A stretch of DNA of 7,043 nucleotides from the NCBI GenBank assembly GCA_035536315.1, contig DATLOJ010000110.1:1-7043 (forward strand). The letters are read 5' to 3'. Source of the DNA: DATLOJ01 sp035536315. Lineage in GTDB: Bacteria; Actinomycetota; CADDZG01; JAHWKV01. The number at the start of each line of letters is the position of its first letter. Within the stretch, counting starts at the first letter, position 1. Under the pieces are notes generated by a model that ran no database searches, was not told the origin of the DNA, and saw only the letters and a list, made by a program, of their open reading frames with translations. The translations under genes and the position numbers were made by a program. Positions 1 to 6,768 of this stretch are shown here, one piece after another.

Positions 1-3000
1 GCCGCGCACGATCAGATATTTGCAGAAGAATCCGCGCGCCATGACGGCTCTTTAATAAAGAGCAGAGGGGAGGGCGACAGCGTCTTCGTCGTCTTTCCAA
101 AACCTACAGACGCGTTGGAGGCCGTCGTCGCTGCCCAACGCCGGTTGCAGCAAACCGAGTGGCCGGAGGGAGTCCAGCTCAGAGTTCGCTCGGCCATCCA
201 CAGCGGCGAGGCCGAGATGCGCGACGGCGATTACTTCGGCAGTCCGATAAACCGCACTGCGCGCCTTCGCGCGATAGCCCACGGATGCCAGACCATCATC
301 TCTGAGGCAACTTTCGAGCTCGTTCGCGACTGCCTTCCCGAGCTGGTGACGGTGAGGGACCTCGGCCGGCATCGCCTCAAGGATCTGTCACGGCCCGAAC
401 GCATATTTCAAGTGCTGCACCCGGAGATCAAGGAAGACTTCCCGGCCCTTCGATCTTTGGACACAAGGCCGCACAACCTGCCGGTCGAGCTGACTAGCTT
501 TATCGGAAGAGAGCGCGAGATGCTCCAGATAAGGGAGCTACTTTCCGGAACGCGCCTTCTCACGCTCACGGGGGCCGGAGGCGCGGGCAAGACCAGGCTC
601 GCTTACCAAACCGCCGCCGACGTCCTCGAGGACCACCCCGACGGAGTCTGGATCGTTGAGCTTGCGCCGGTGTTCGAGCCGGAGCTGGTGCCGCAGGCGG
701 TCGCCAGTATCTTCGGAATCCGCCAGGAATCCGCCGCGGCCGACGTCAAGCCAGAGCCGGGAAAGTCGGACTGGGACCGGGCCGGCGAGGAGAGGCGAGA
801 CCAGGACGAGCCCGTCGTCGAAAAACTCATTTCGCACCTCAAGGAAAAGAACCTGCTGATCGTGCTGGACAACTGCGAGCATCTGATCGCGTCTGCAGCG
901 ACGCTCGCCGACAGACTCCTTCGCGGGTGTCCACACGTGAAGCTGCTTGCAACATCGCGCGAGCCGCTTGGAGTTCCGGGTGAAACGCCGTGGCGCGTGC
1001 CTTCCTTATCGATGCCCGACCTGAAAAACATCAACCTCGATGACCTCGATCAGTACGAGGCCGTGCGCCTGTTCATCGAACGCGCTACGCAGGCCATGCC
1101 CGAGTTCAACGTCACGAATGAAAACGCTCCGGCAGTAGCGCAGATATGTCATCGCCTCGATGGAATCCCACTTGCCATCGAGCTGGCCGCCGCAAGGGTG
1201 AAGGTTCTGTCACCGGAGCAGATTCAGGCCAGGCTCGACGACCAGTTCCGACTGCTTACCGGAGGAAGCCGCACTGCCCTCCCCCGCCAGCAAACACTCC
1301 GGGCCCTGGTCGACTGGAGCTACCAGCTTCTGTCGGATCCGGAGAAGATTCTGCTCAGAAGGCTTGGCGTTTTCGTCGGAGGGCTGACTCTGGATGCAGC
1401 GGAGGCCATCTGTGCCGACGCCCCATCCGAAGAAGGTGGGCTCGAGTCATTCGAGATACTCGATGTTCTCTCACATGTGGTGGACAAGTCCCTTGTGCTG
1501 ATGGATCCGCTCGGCACAAGCCCCCGCTACCGGCTGAACGAAACCATCAGGCAGTACGCGAGAGAAAAGCTCCTGGAGTCGCCGGAGGTTGCGACCCTGA
1601 GGCGGCGGCAACGCGATTGGTTTCTCGAGCTCGCGGAGCAGGCGAAAGAGGAGCTCGAGGGCGACAGATATGAACAATGGATCGACAGGCTCGAGGAGGA
1701 CCACGACAACCTTCGGCAGGCCCTTCAGTGGAGCATGACTCCGGAAGAAGCGGACTGTGCTCTTCGGCTGGGGGCCGCCCTTCAAGGCTTTTGGAGGACC
1801 AAGGGTTACCTCACCGAAGGGAAAGACTGGCTCGCGCAAGCTCTGGCCCTCGAGGGGGATCCACCTAAACCCGCTAAAGCGATGGCACTTCTGGCCGCTG
1901 CATCGATGGACCTGACCCTTGCTCTACATCGTTCCGGTACACCTTTGGTGGAAGAAGCCCTTGACTTGTTTCGGGAGATTGAAGACGAGCGCGGAATAGC
2001 CGATGCCTTGCTGGTCAGAGCCGGGTTCGCTCAAGTGAGCGACTACTCGTCTGCCCCGGCGTTCTCGCTGGAAGCCGCGGAGATCTACGAGCGGATAGGG
2101 GTTCCAAGCAAGGCCGCCGTCGCCATGCTCACTACGGCGAGAGCCTTCATCCTCCTCGGAAAGAGCGACGAAACCATTGCAACCGTGGAGCGAGCCCTCA
2201 AAACTGCGGAGGAGTCCGGCAACAAGCGCACCATCATGCTCGCCCTGCGTTCGCTGGCCTCCACCCTTGGCGCGGGTGGGGCAAGTTCCATGCAGGGCAG
2301 CGTCGACATTCCGCGAGCGGAGGCGCTTCTCCAGAGAAGCCTTTCGATAGCAAAGGAAATGAACGATCGCAGAGCGATCGCGGAGTCGCTGCGGCGATTT
2401 GGCTGGCTGGAGTGGAGCAAGAACAACATCGAAGCCCTGAAGAAATACTCGGAAGACAGCCTTGCCATTTACAAAGAGCTTGGCGATGCGCGCGAGCTCT
2501 GGCGAGGCAACTACTTCATGGGACAGGCCTTTCACGACAACTACGACGAGGCGCGTCCTTATTACGAACGAAGTCTGCTTTTGGCAAGAGAGCTCGGCGA
2601 CCGGTGGGCCGAGATGTTCTCCCTCAACAACCTTGGTCTGGTAGCCCCCAGCCCCGCAGAAGCCAAAAGCTTCTATCAGCAAGCACTGGAGATCGGCCTC
2701 GAAGTCGACGATCCCGACGCGAACGCGATGTGGTACATGAATCTGTCTTTCAACGCCAGCAGCAGAAACGACCCGGAAGCTGCATTCGACTACGCGGCGA
2801 AATCTCTTGAACAACGGCAGCGGCTCGGCGACCGGCTCGGGGCCGGCGAAGCTTACATTCGAATGGCTAACCTCAAGCTCAAGAGCGGGAAGGGGGACGA
2901 GGCCGAACGACTGCTGCAGGAAGGGCTCGAGCTGGTCGATCCCGAACCGATCCGAAGGATGTATTCGTTGAACGCTTTCGCCTGGGGGGCCTGGGAGCTG

Positions 3001-3594
3001 GGCATGCCCGAAGCGGGGTTGCCGCATGCGGAAGAAGCCGTGCGAATCTCCAGGGAGCTCCCAGACCAAACGGAGCTCGACGGCGTCGGCCACACCCTCG
3101 GCGAGATCTTGCAAGAGCTCGGCAGGGACGACGAGGCGCAGGAGCTCTTCGACGCAGCCATCTCGGGGGGCAAGTCGACCGGCGGCCCTTACGCGAAAGC
3201 CGAGTTCAATCTGAGCCGGGGCTGGATCGCCCTCAAGAGGGGCAAGGCGGATGAGGCTGGGAGTTACTTTCTGGCTGCGATCGATTTCTCTAAAGAGACG
3301 AAAAACATGGGGATCATGGCAACCATTCTCGAATGCTTTTCCGGGGTGCTTCTTGCTAATGGAAACCCCGGCGCGGCGGCTACTCTGATAGGTGCGGCCA
3401 GGATCGTGCGCGGCGAGTTCTCTCGGGCCCCTGTGATCGAGAACCGACTCGACAAGGTAAGGCTCGAGGCTGAGCAGCTGCTCGGTAAGAAAGCGTACGA
3501 AGAAGCCGAGCATGCCGGCTTGCAAATGAAGGTTTCGGAAGCAATAGATTTCGCGAGAACCCAGGTCACACCCATCGAAGCCGGAGCTGAGTGA
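1..3594 (+). CDS. Class III adenylate/guanylate cyclase - STAND (NB-ARC-like) ATPase - TPR regulator, 5' truncated
   Basis: The frame is open from base 1 to the TGA at 3592-3594, giving 1197 visible residues. The start lies upstream of the window; an internal TTG at 115 falls inside the cyclase fold and is not the start. Residues are numbered from base 1. Residues 1-~140 are the C-terminal part of a class III cyclase, with GEGDS (Asp26, second metal ligand), DYFG (Asp77, purine-selecting position) and INRTAR (Asn84 and Arg88, transition-state residues). The first metal Asp would be upstream. Residues ~158-440 form the ATPase: Walker A GAGGAGKT (191-198), Walker B LLIVLDN (Asp290), an ATSREPLG sensor-like motif, and GIPLAIEL (388-395). 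A winged-helix-like segment follows (FVGGLTLDAAE, then YRLNETIRQYA). Residues ~580-1140 are TPR-like helical hairpins with recurring LGDR/A-type motifs. The C-terminus (LIGAARIVR...) matches the usual end of this family. It is probably a cytoplasmic regulator that makes cAMP or cGMP under control of the ATPase/TPR sensor. The ligand is unknown. Confidence 0.93.
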   Translation, partial: AAHDQIFAEESARHDGSLIKSRGEGDSVFVVFPKPTDALEAVVAAQRRLQQTEWPEGVQLRVRSAIHSGEAEMRDGDYFGSPINRTARLRAIAHGCQTIISEATFELVRDCLPELVTVRDLGRHRLKDLSRPERIFQVLHPEIKEDFPALRSLDTRPHNLPVELTSFIGREREMLQIRELLSGTRLLTLTGAGGAGKTRLAYQTAADVLEDHPDGVWIVELAPVFEPELVPQAVASIFGIRQESAAADVKPEPGKSDWDRAGEERRDQDEPVVEKLISHLKEKNLLIVLDNCEHLIASAATLADRLLRGCPHVKLLATSREPLGVPGETPWRVPSLSMPDLKNINLDDLDQYEAVRLFIERATQAMPEFNVTNENAPAVAQICHRLDGIPLAIELAAARVKVLSPEQIQARLDDQFRLLTGGSRTALPRQQTLRALVDWSYQLLSDPEKILLRRLGVFVGGLTLDAAEAICADAPSEEGGLESFEILDVLSHVVDKSLVLMDPLGTSPRYRLNETIRQYAREKLLESPEVATLRRRQRDWFLELAEQAKEELEGDRYEQWIDRLEEDHDNLRQALQWSMTPEEADCALRLGAALQGFWRTKGYLTEGKDWLAQALALEGDPPKPAKAMALLAAASMDLTLALHRSGTPLVEEALDLFREIEDERGIADALLVRAGFAQVSDYSSAPAFSLEAAEIYERIGVPSKAAVAMLTTARAFILLGKSDETIATVERALKTAEESGNKRTIMLALRSLASTLGAGGASSMQGSVDIPRAEALLQRSLSIAKEMNDRRAIAESLRRFGWLEWSKNNIEALKKYSEDSLAIYKELGDARELWRGNYFMGQAFHDNYDEARPYYERSLLLARELGDRWAEMFSLNNLGLVAPSPAEAKSFYQQALEIGLEVDDPDANAMWYMNLSFNASSRNDPEAAFDYAAKSLEQRQRLGDRLGAGEAYIRMANLKLKSGKGDEAERLLQEGLELVDPEPIRRMYSLNAFAWGAWELGMPEAGLPHAEEAVRISRELPDQTELDGVGHTLGEILQELGRDDEAQELFDAAISGGKSTGGPYAKAEFNLSRGWIALKRGKADEAGSYFLAAIDFSKETKNMGIMATILECFSGVLLANGNPGAAATLIGAARIVRGEFSRAPVIENRLDKVRLEAEQLLGKKAYEEAEHAGLQMKVSEAIDFARTQVTPIEAGAE

Positions 3595-3610
3595 CAAATT
3601 TCTCGCTGAA

Positions 3611-3620
3611 TCAAATTTGA
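3611..3620. repeat. Perfect 10-bp palindrome TCAAATTTGA over the hemD start codon
   Basis: TCAAATTTGA equals its own reverse complement and includes the TTG start (3617-3619). The core CAAATTT also occurs at 3595-3601, 17 bp upstream on the same strand. The short gap is much more AT-rich than the flanking genes. It could be an operator half-site pair or chance. No functional evidence is available. Confidence 0.35.
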
Positions 3621-4372
3621 CCTCTCTCAAAGGGCGGTCGGTCCTGATTCTCAAGGCAACCAGCCAACGCGACTTGCTGGCCGAGCTGCTGGAGGAGGAA
3701 GGTGCCAGCGCGACGATGATCGACGTGGTCGAATCCAGACCCCCGCACGACTTTCGCATGATCGACGAAACCCTTCAAAGGGCTCGCGAGTACGACTGGA
3801 TCATCTTCACCAGCGCCGACGCGGTGAACCATCTGCTGGGCCGGCTTCGGGCCACCCAGACCGAGGGAGCTCACCTGCCTCAAAGAGTGGGTGCGATCGG
3901 ACCTGCGACGAGGCGAGCCCTGTCGGCAATGGGCATCGACTCCGTGTGGACTCCCACCTCATTCACCGCATCCGCACTTGCCCGCGAGATTCCTGCGGAA
4001 GGGGGCCGGGTCATCGTGGCAAGAGCCGACAAAGCGTCCTCGCAAATGGACGACATCCTCACCTCCCGAGGAATCGAGGTCTATCGAATCGACGCTTACT
4101 CGACGGTGAATCTCGAGAGTGAGGCCGTGGCGGAAGCAGTGAAAGAAGGCCCAGGTGTGATCGCCCTGATGAGCCCTTCATCCGTACGGGCGCTCGCAAG
4201 TTCGGTCGAGCCGGTAGCGGTGAAGTCCGTCGTGGCGACGATAAGTCCGGCTACCTCCGAGGCCTGTGAGCAATCAGGAATCACGGTGACAATAGAGGCG
4301 GAGTCGCATACAGCGGACGGCCTCGCGCAGGCCATCGTCGCCCACTTCAGCGAGGAGCCCACTCCCGTCTAA
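3617..4372 (+). CDS. hemD: Uroporphyrinogen-III synthase (HemD family)
   Basis: This 251-aa protein has the usual length for a stand-alone HemD, the cytoplasmic enzyme that cyclises hydroxymethylbilane to uroporphyrinogen III with inversion of ring D in haem, sirohaem and cobalamin synthesis. The two-lobed pattern is visible. Lobe 1 has DWIIFTSADAV (60-70) and AIGPATRRAL (93-102). Lobe 2 has RVIVARAD (131-138), a VYRIDAYSTV stretch with a conserved-type Tyr161, ALMSPSSVRAL (183-193), and a second TISPATSEAC...GI...ESHTADGLAQAI segment. Overall sequence is divergent: the common N-terminal 'TRP' after the first strand reads LKATSQRD here. No ATG or GTG is available in frame after the stop at 3545-3547, so TTG at 3617 is the first usual start. 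It puts the first beta strand at residue 8, as expected. I see no convincing Shine-Dalgarno. The gene sits 22 bp after the cyclase gene, with no hemA, hemB or hemC in the window. Confidence 0.85.
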   Translation: MTSLKGRSVLILKATSQRDLLAELLEEEGASATMIDVVESRPPHDFRMIDETLQRAREYDWIIFTSADAVNHLLGRLRATQTEGAHLPQRVGAIGPATRRALSAMGIDSVWTPTSFTASALAREIPAEGGRVIVARADKASSQMDDILTSRGIEVYRIDAYSTVNLESEAVAEAVKEGPGVIALMSPSSVRALASSVEPVAVKSVVATISPATSEACEQSGITVTIEAESHTADGLAQAIVAHFSEEPTPV

Positions 4373-4397
4373 GCTGGTCCGCAACTGCAAAACAACC

Positions 4398-4404
4398 GAA
4401 AGGA
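4398..4404 (+). promoter_or_regulatory. Ribosome binding site of the EthD-family gene
   Basis: GAAAGGA is followed by a 9-nt spacer before ATG 4414. It supports that start and suggests the gene is translated independently of hemD, which ends 41 bp upstream. Confidence 0.6.
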
Positions 4405-4413
4405 CGATCGACG

Positions 4414-4713
4414 ATGTTCGAGATGCGTATTTACTATCCGCCGACTTCGAACCCAGAAGAATTCCAGGCCAGATACCTCGAGGGGCATCTGCCGCTCGTG
4501 CAAAAGTACGCAAACATCAAAGAGACCAGGTTCGAGAAGGCTGCGAGGACGATCATGGGTGAGTTCCCATACGCCTATGTTTTCTCGGGGACCTGGGAGG
4601 ACAAGGAGGGGTGGAAGGCAGACATGAACTCGCCCGAGGCCGCTGACGCCACCGAGGACGCCAAGCAGTTCGCTCCGGAGTTCACGGTCGTTACGTTCGA
4701 AAGGCTTGCGTGA
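4414..4713 (+). CDS. EthD-family small protein (dimeric alpha+beta barrel)
   Basis: A 99-aa protein, typical EthD length. It opens with a beta strand (MFEMRIYYPP), followed by a helix with FQARYLEGHLPLVQKY. The 'Y..xHxPL' arrangement with His25 is the hallmark of the EthD family. The C-terminal strand EFTVVTFERL is also typical. Family members are small ferredoxin-like subunits that dimerise; the founding member is needed for ethyl tert-butyl ether breakdown, but most have no known reaction. The ATG at 4414 has a good ribosome binding site. The stop overlaps the GTG start of the ABC ATPase gene by 4 bp, so the two products are probably made together. The substrate is unknown. The fold is shared with haem-handling proteins (HemQ, IsdG), but nothing here shows haem binding. 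Confidence 0.82.
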   Translation: MFEMRIYYPPTSNPEEFQARYLEGHLPLVQKYANIKETRFEKAARTIMGEFPYAYVFSGTWEDKEGWKADMNSPEAADATEDAKQFAPEFTVVTFERLA

Positions 4714-5426
4714 ACCCCGTAGTCGTAAGGGATCTCGTCAAGCACTACCGCAAGGGCGCTAAGGCACTCGGCGGTGTTTCATTAGAGCTGCGCGAAGGCG
4801 AGACCTTCGGCCTGCTGGGACCTAACGGGGCAGGCAAGACTACCTTCGTCAAATGCATCCTTGGACTTGCGAAGCCCACGTCCGGGGGCATCGCAGTCTT
4901 CGGACGAGACACTTCGAACCCGGCCTCGCGCGCAGTCGTCGGCTTTGCTCCCGAGGTGCCGAAGTTCCCCGATTACCTGACCGCGAAAGAAGTCATGGCC
5001 TTCCATGCACGGCTGGCGCGCGTTCCAAAAGAGCAGGCGCGCCGGCAGTCGGAGACGTTGCTCGAAGAGGCCGAGCTGACCGAACAGAAGAAGAGAGTCC
5101 GCAGCTTCTCGAAGGGAATGGTCCGCAGGCTCGCGCTGGCGCAGGCTTACCTTGGAGATCCGAAGCTGGTTGTCCTCGACGAGCCGACCGCCGATCTGGA
5201 TCCGATCGGACGGCGCGACGTACGCAACAAGCTCATGAGACTCAAGGAACAAGGGGTTGCGATCCTGCTCAACTCGCATCTGCTATCGGAGGTGGAACGC
5301 GTCTGCGACCGGGTGGCGATCATGCATAAGGGTGAGATCCTGGCGATAGGAACCCTCGATGAGCTGGTGCCGGAGGGCACGGACCTCGAAACGGTGTTCG
5401 TCGAGTTGATCGAGAGCCGCCGATGA
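4710..5426 (+). CDS. ABC transporter ATP-binding protein (ABC-2 type exporter)
   Basis: This 238-aa protein is a single complete nucleotide-binding domain. It shows Walker A GPNGAGKT (37-44), signature SFSKGM (132-137, a common variant of LSGGQ in this subfamily), Walker B LVVLDE with catalytic Glu158, D-loop ADLD (161-164) and H-loop His190 in LLNSHLLSEVE. The usual Q-loop glutamine position reads FAPE (Glu82), as often seen in ABC-2 exporters. The GTG start at 4710 overlaps the EthD stop (GTGA), with GAAAGG 5 nt upstream. The stop overlaps the permease ATG (ATGA). It should power the membrane partner encoded next, probably as a dimer at the inner face of the membrane. The exported substrate cannot be told from sequence. 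Confidence 0.93.
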   Translation: MNPVVVRDLVKHYRKGAKALGGVSLELREGETFGLLGPNGAGKTTFVKCILGLAKPTSGGIAVFGRDTSNPASRAVVGFAPEVPKFPDYLTAKEVMAFHARLARVPKEQARRQSETLLEEAELTEQKKRVRSFSKGMVRRLALAQAYLGDPKLVVLDEPTADLDPIGRRDVRNKLMRLKEQGVAILLNSHLLSEVERVCDRVAIMHKGEILAIGTLDELVPEGTDLETVFVELIESRR

Positions 5427-6262
5427 ACGCGATCCTGTCCGTCGCCGCCTCTTCAATAAGAGAGCACTCACGCCGCAAGCTTTTGGCCTTCTTCATGCTG
5501 GCCTCTCTTGCGTTGATGCTCGTTTTCATCGTGATCGTTCTACGCGCAGAGGACGTAGGCGGCACATTCGGGACTCCCACTCAGTTCGTCAACACGATCT
5601 CGTCGGGCGTATTGGGCCTTTTCGCTTTGATAGTGGCGATAGCAGTCTCTATGGGTAACGTCGGACAGCCTTTTACGAACGGCGAGGCCATGCTCATCGT
5701 CTCGAGGCCGGTTGCCCGCTGGCAGTTCGTGGCAGGCAAGCTGATTGCGAGCGCTGCCATCATCCTTGCGACATGCGTTGTTCTCGGAGTCGAGATGCAG
5801 GTTGTCCTGCTTGCAGCCGGCGATGGCATCTCCAAGATCCTGTGGCTTCACTGGTTAGTTGAGGGATTCAACCTGATAGTCATTGCATCGATTACGACGC
5901 TCCTATCGACGCTGATATCCCTCCCCGTAGTCGTCGCCGTCGTTACCGTGATCGTCAACCAGATCGTCGGTGGAGTGGGAACGCTGTACCGCCTTGTAGT
6001 TCTAGACGTTTTCGGAGGGTTCATTGGAAAGGTAATCGAAGTTGTTTGGTGGATTACACCGAAGTACCTGACATCTCCTCTCGTGGAGGAGCAGATGCGC
6101 ACAATCGGGGCTTCGGAAAGCAGCGGACCTGCGTTGACCGGCCCCAACCCCTCCGACATGCTCGTGCCGAACTCGTCGGGACTGGTGGCGTGGGCCATCG
6201 CCTACCTGGCCGTGGTCGTAGTCCTTTCGGGAGTCCTCGCCGAGCGGAAAGAGCTTCGCTAA
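5423..6262 (+). CDS. ABC-2 type transporter permease
   Basis: A 279-aa membrane protein with six likely transmembrane segments: about residues 20-40, 60-78, 103-131, 148-166, 168-186 and 253-272. Between the second and third is IVSRPVARWQFVAGKL (92-107), the typical ABC-2 permease segment (rPvsR...gK). The N-terminus has an amphipathic stretch with basic residues (SIREHSRRK) before the first membrane helix. A polar loop of about 40 residues with Gly/Pro/Ser (about 210-250) precedes the last helix and probably faces outside. The ATG overlaps the ATPase stop by 4 bp, so the two form one exporter. There is no clear terminator hairpin after its TAA at 6260-6262. Confidence 0.9.
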   Translation: MNAILSVAASSIREHSRRKLLAFFMLASLALMLVFIVIVLRAEDVGGTFGTPTQFVNTISSGVLGLFALIVAIAVSMGNVGQPFTNGEAMLIVSRPVARWQFVAGKLIASAAIILATCVVLGVEMQVVLLAAGDGISKILWLHWLVEGFNLIVIASITTLLSTLISLPVVVAVVTVIVNQIVGGVGTLYRLVVLDVFGGFIGKVIEVVWWITPKYLTSPLVEEQMRTIGASESSGPALTGPNPSDMLVPNSSGLVAWAIAYLAVVVVLSGVLAERKELR

Positions 6263-6296
6263 GTAGCACCCCATTTGCTCTAATTTCACAGACGAC

Positions 6297-6334
6297 TTGA
6301 CAATTTAGTAAGAAGTTCTTTATGTTCTCGCAAC
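6297..6334 (+). promoter_or_regulatory. Probable sigma70-type promoter of the PspC gene, near-leaderless
   Basis: A perfect -35 box TTGACA (6297-6302) is followed by an 18-bp spacer and TATGTT (6321-6326), which fits the TANNNT -10 form. Counting from the -10 box, transcription should start near 6333, only about 2 nt before the ATG at 6335. No Shine-Dalgarno precedes that ATG, which fits a leaderless or near-leaderless message. The 72-bp gap is AT-richer than the flanking genes. Confidence 0.6.
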
Positions 6335-6343
6335 ATGAGAACA
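6323..6343. repeat. Perfect inverted repeat TGTTCTC-N7-GAGAACA over -10 box and start codon
   Basis: Two 7-bp arms (6323-6329 and 6337-6343) are exact reverse complements around a 7-nt centre. The left arm overlaps the -10 box. The right arm begins at the G of the ATG. Inside it is a second, smaller inverted repeat, ATGTT-N5-AACAT (6322-6326 and 6332-6336). The placement is what a repressor operator would need, though an RNA hairpin over the start is an alternative reading. The binding protein is unknown. Confidence 0.5.
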
Positions 6344-6757
6344 CAATCGTCGTTCGAAGCCGATACTGCCACACCCCGGATCCTCAAGCGCAGCTGGCGC
6401 GACCGCATGATCGCGGGCGTTTGCGGCGGGCTCGCTGCCTATCTAAGGGTCGATTCACTGCTCGTTCGGATCGCTGCTGTCATTTTTCTGGTGGCCGAGC
6501 CGGGACTTGCGGTCTTCGGTTATCTGGTCGCGGCCTGCCTGATTCCCAGGGAGCTTCACTCGGTCGCGGCTGAGAACTCACCTAAGGAGACGATCGAGGC
6601 CGGCGGCTCCTCGCCGAGGATTCTGGGGGTCCTGCTCGTCGCTGGTGGAGCACTCATTGCAGTCACCCACCTGCTCCCCTGGATCGAGACCCCCCTCATC
6701 GCGGCCGGGGCCCTGGTCGCTGTCGGAATCTTTTTGCTCAGGCCACGCGGCAACTGA
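6335..6757 (+). CDS. PspC-domain membrane protein with two extra C-terminal membrane helices
   Basis: A 140-aa protein. Residues 16-72 are a clear PspC domain: LKRSWRDRMIAGVCGGLAAY, VDSLLVRIAAV, then a hydrophobic stretch ending in CLIPREL. PspC proteins sit in the inner membrane and take part in envelope-stress sensing (phage shock response) or as parts of LiaF- or YvlC-like systems. A linker (about 73-94) is followed by two more hydrophobic segments (about 96-114 and 119-135) ending in RPRGN. The ATG at 6335 is preferred because the next ATG (residue 25) is already inside the PspC motif. It is separated from the ABC genes by its own promoter and followed 11 bp later by the SHOCT-like gene, so those two are likely co-transcribed. 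Confidence 0.9.
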   Translation: MRTQSSFEADTATPRILKRSWRDRMIAGVCGGLAAYLRVDSLLVRIAAVIFLVAEPGLAVFGYLVAACLIPRELHSVAAENSPKETIEAGGSSPRILGVLLVAGGALIAVTHLLPWIETPLIAAGALVAVGIFLLRPRGN

Positions 6758-6763
6758 AAGGGG
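6758..6763 (+). promoter_or_regulatory. Ribosome binding site of the SHOCT-like gene
   Basis: AAGGGG lies 5 nt before ATG 6769 and 8 nt before a second in-frame ATG at 6772. The spacing favours the second ATG slightly, which would shorten the protein by one residue. Confidence 0.6.
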
Positions 6764-6768
6764 AATCG

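Noticed and set aside
115..117. TTG as start of the large cyclase gene
   Set aside because: Reading upstream in frame gives GEGDSVFVVF and other conserved cyclase sequence back to base 1 without a stop, so the true start is outside the window.
2364..2380. Perfect inverted repeat CGATCGC-AGA-GCGATCG
   Set aside because: It encodes a family-typical TPR stretch (NDRRAIAES) in the middle of a gene. A 7-bp repeat of this kind is easily produced by the codons used, and there is no sign of a regulatory role.
1924..3759. Long open frame of 611 codons on the - strand across the TPR region and hemD start
   Set aside because: It lies opposite a gene with clear TPR and family C-terminal sequence, its translation shows no recognisable domain and is rich in Arg, Pro, Ser and Leu runs, and it runs into a second gene. 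Long antisense frames are common in GC-rich coding DNA.
4373..4413. Separate promoter for the EthD-ABC unit
   Set aside because: The 41-bp gap shows a ribosome binding site but no recognisable -35/-10 pair. Transcription from upstream of hemD is more likely.
4853..5329. 158-codon + strand frame inside the ABC ATPase gene
   Set aside because: Its composition is Arg/Ala/Gly-rich as expected of a frame-shifted shadow, while the overlapping frame contains every ABC ATPase motif.
6240..6296. Transcription terminator after the ABC permease
   Set aside because: No GC-rich stem followed by a T run is present. Only weak pairing is possible around GCGGAAAGAGCTTCGC, which lies inside the coding end.
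6323..6343. SOS (LexA) box at the PspC promoter
   Set aside because: The half-sites GTTCTC and GAGAAC face the opposite way and have the wrong spacing for the actinobacterial or Bacillus-type GAAC-N4-GTTC box.
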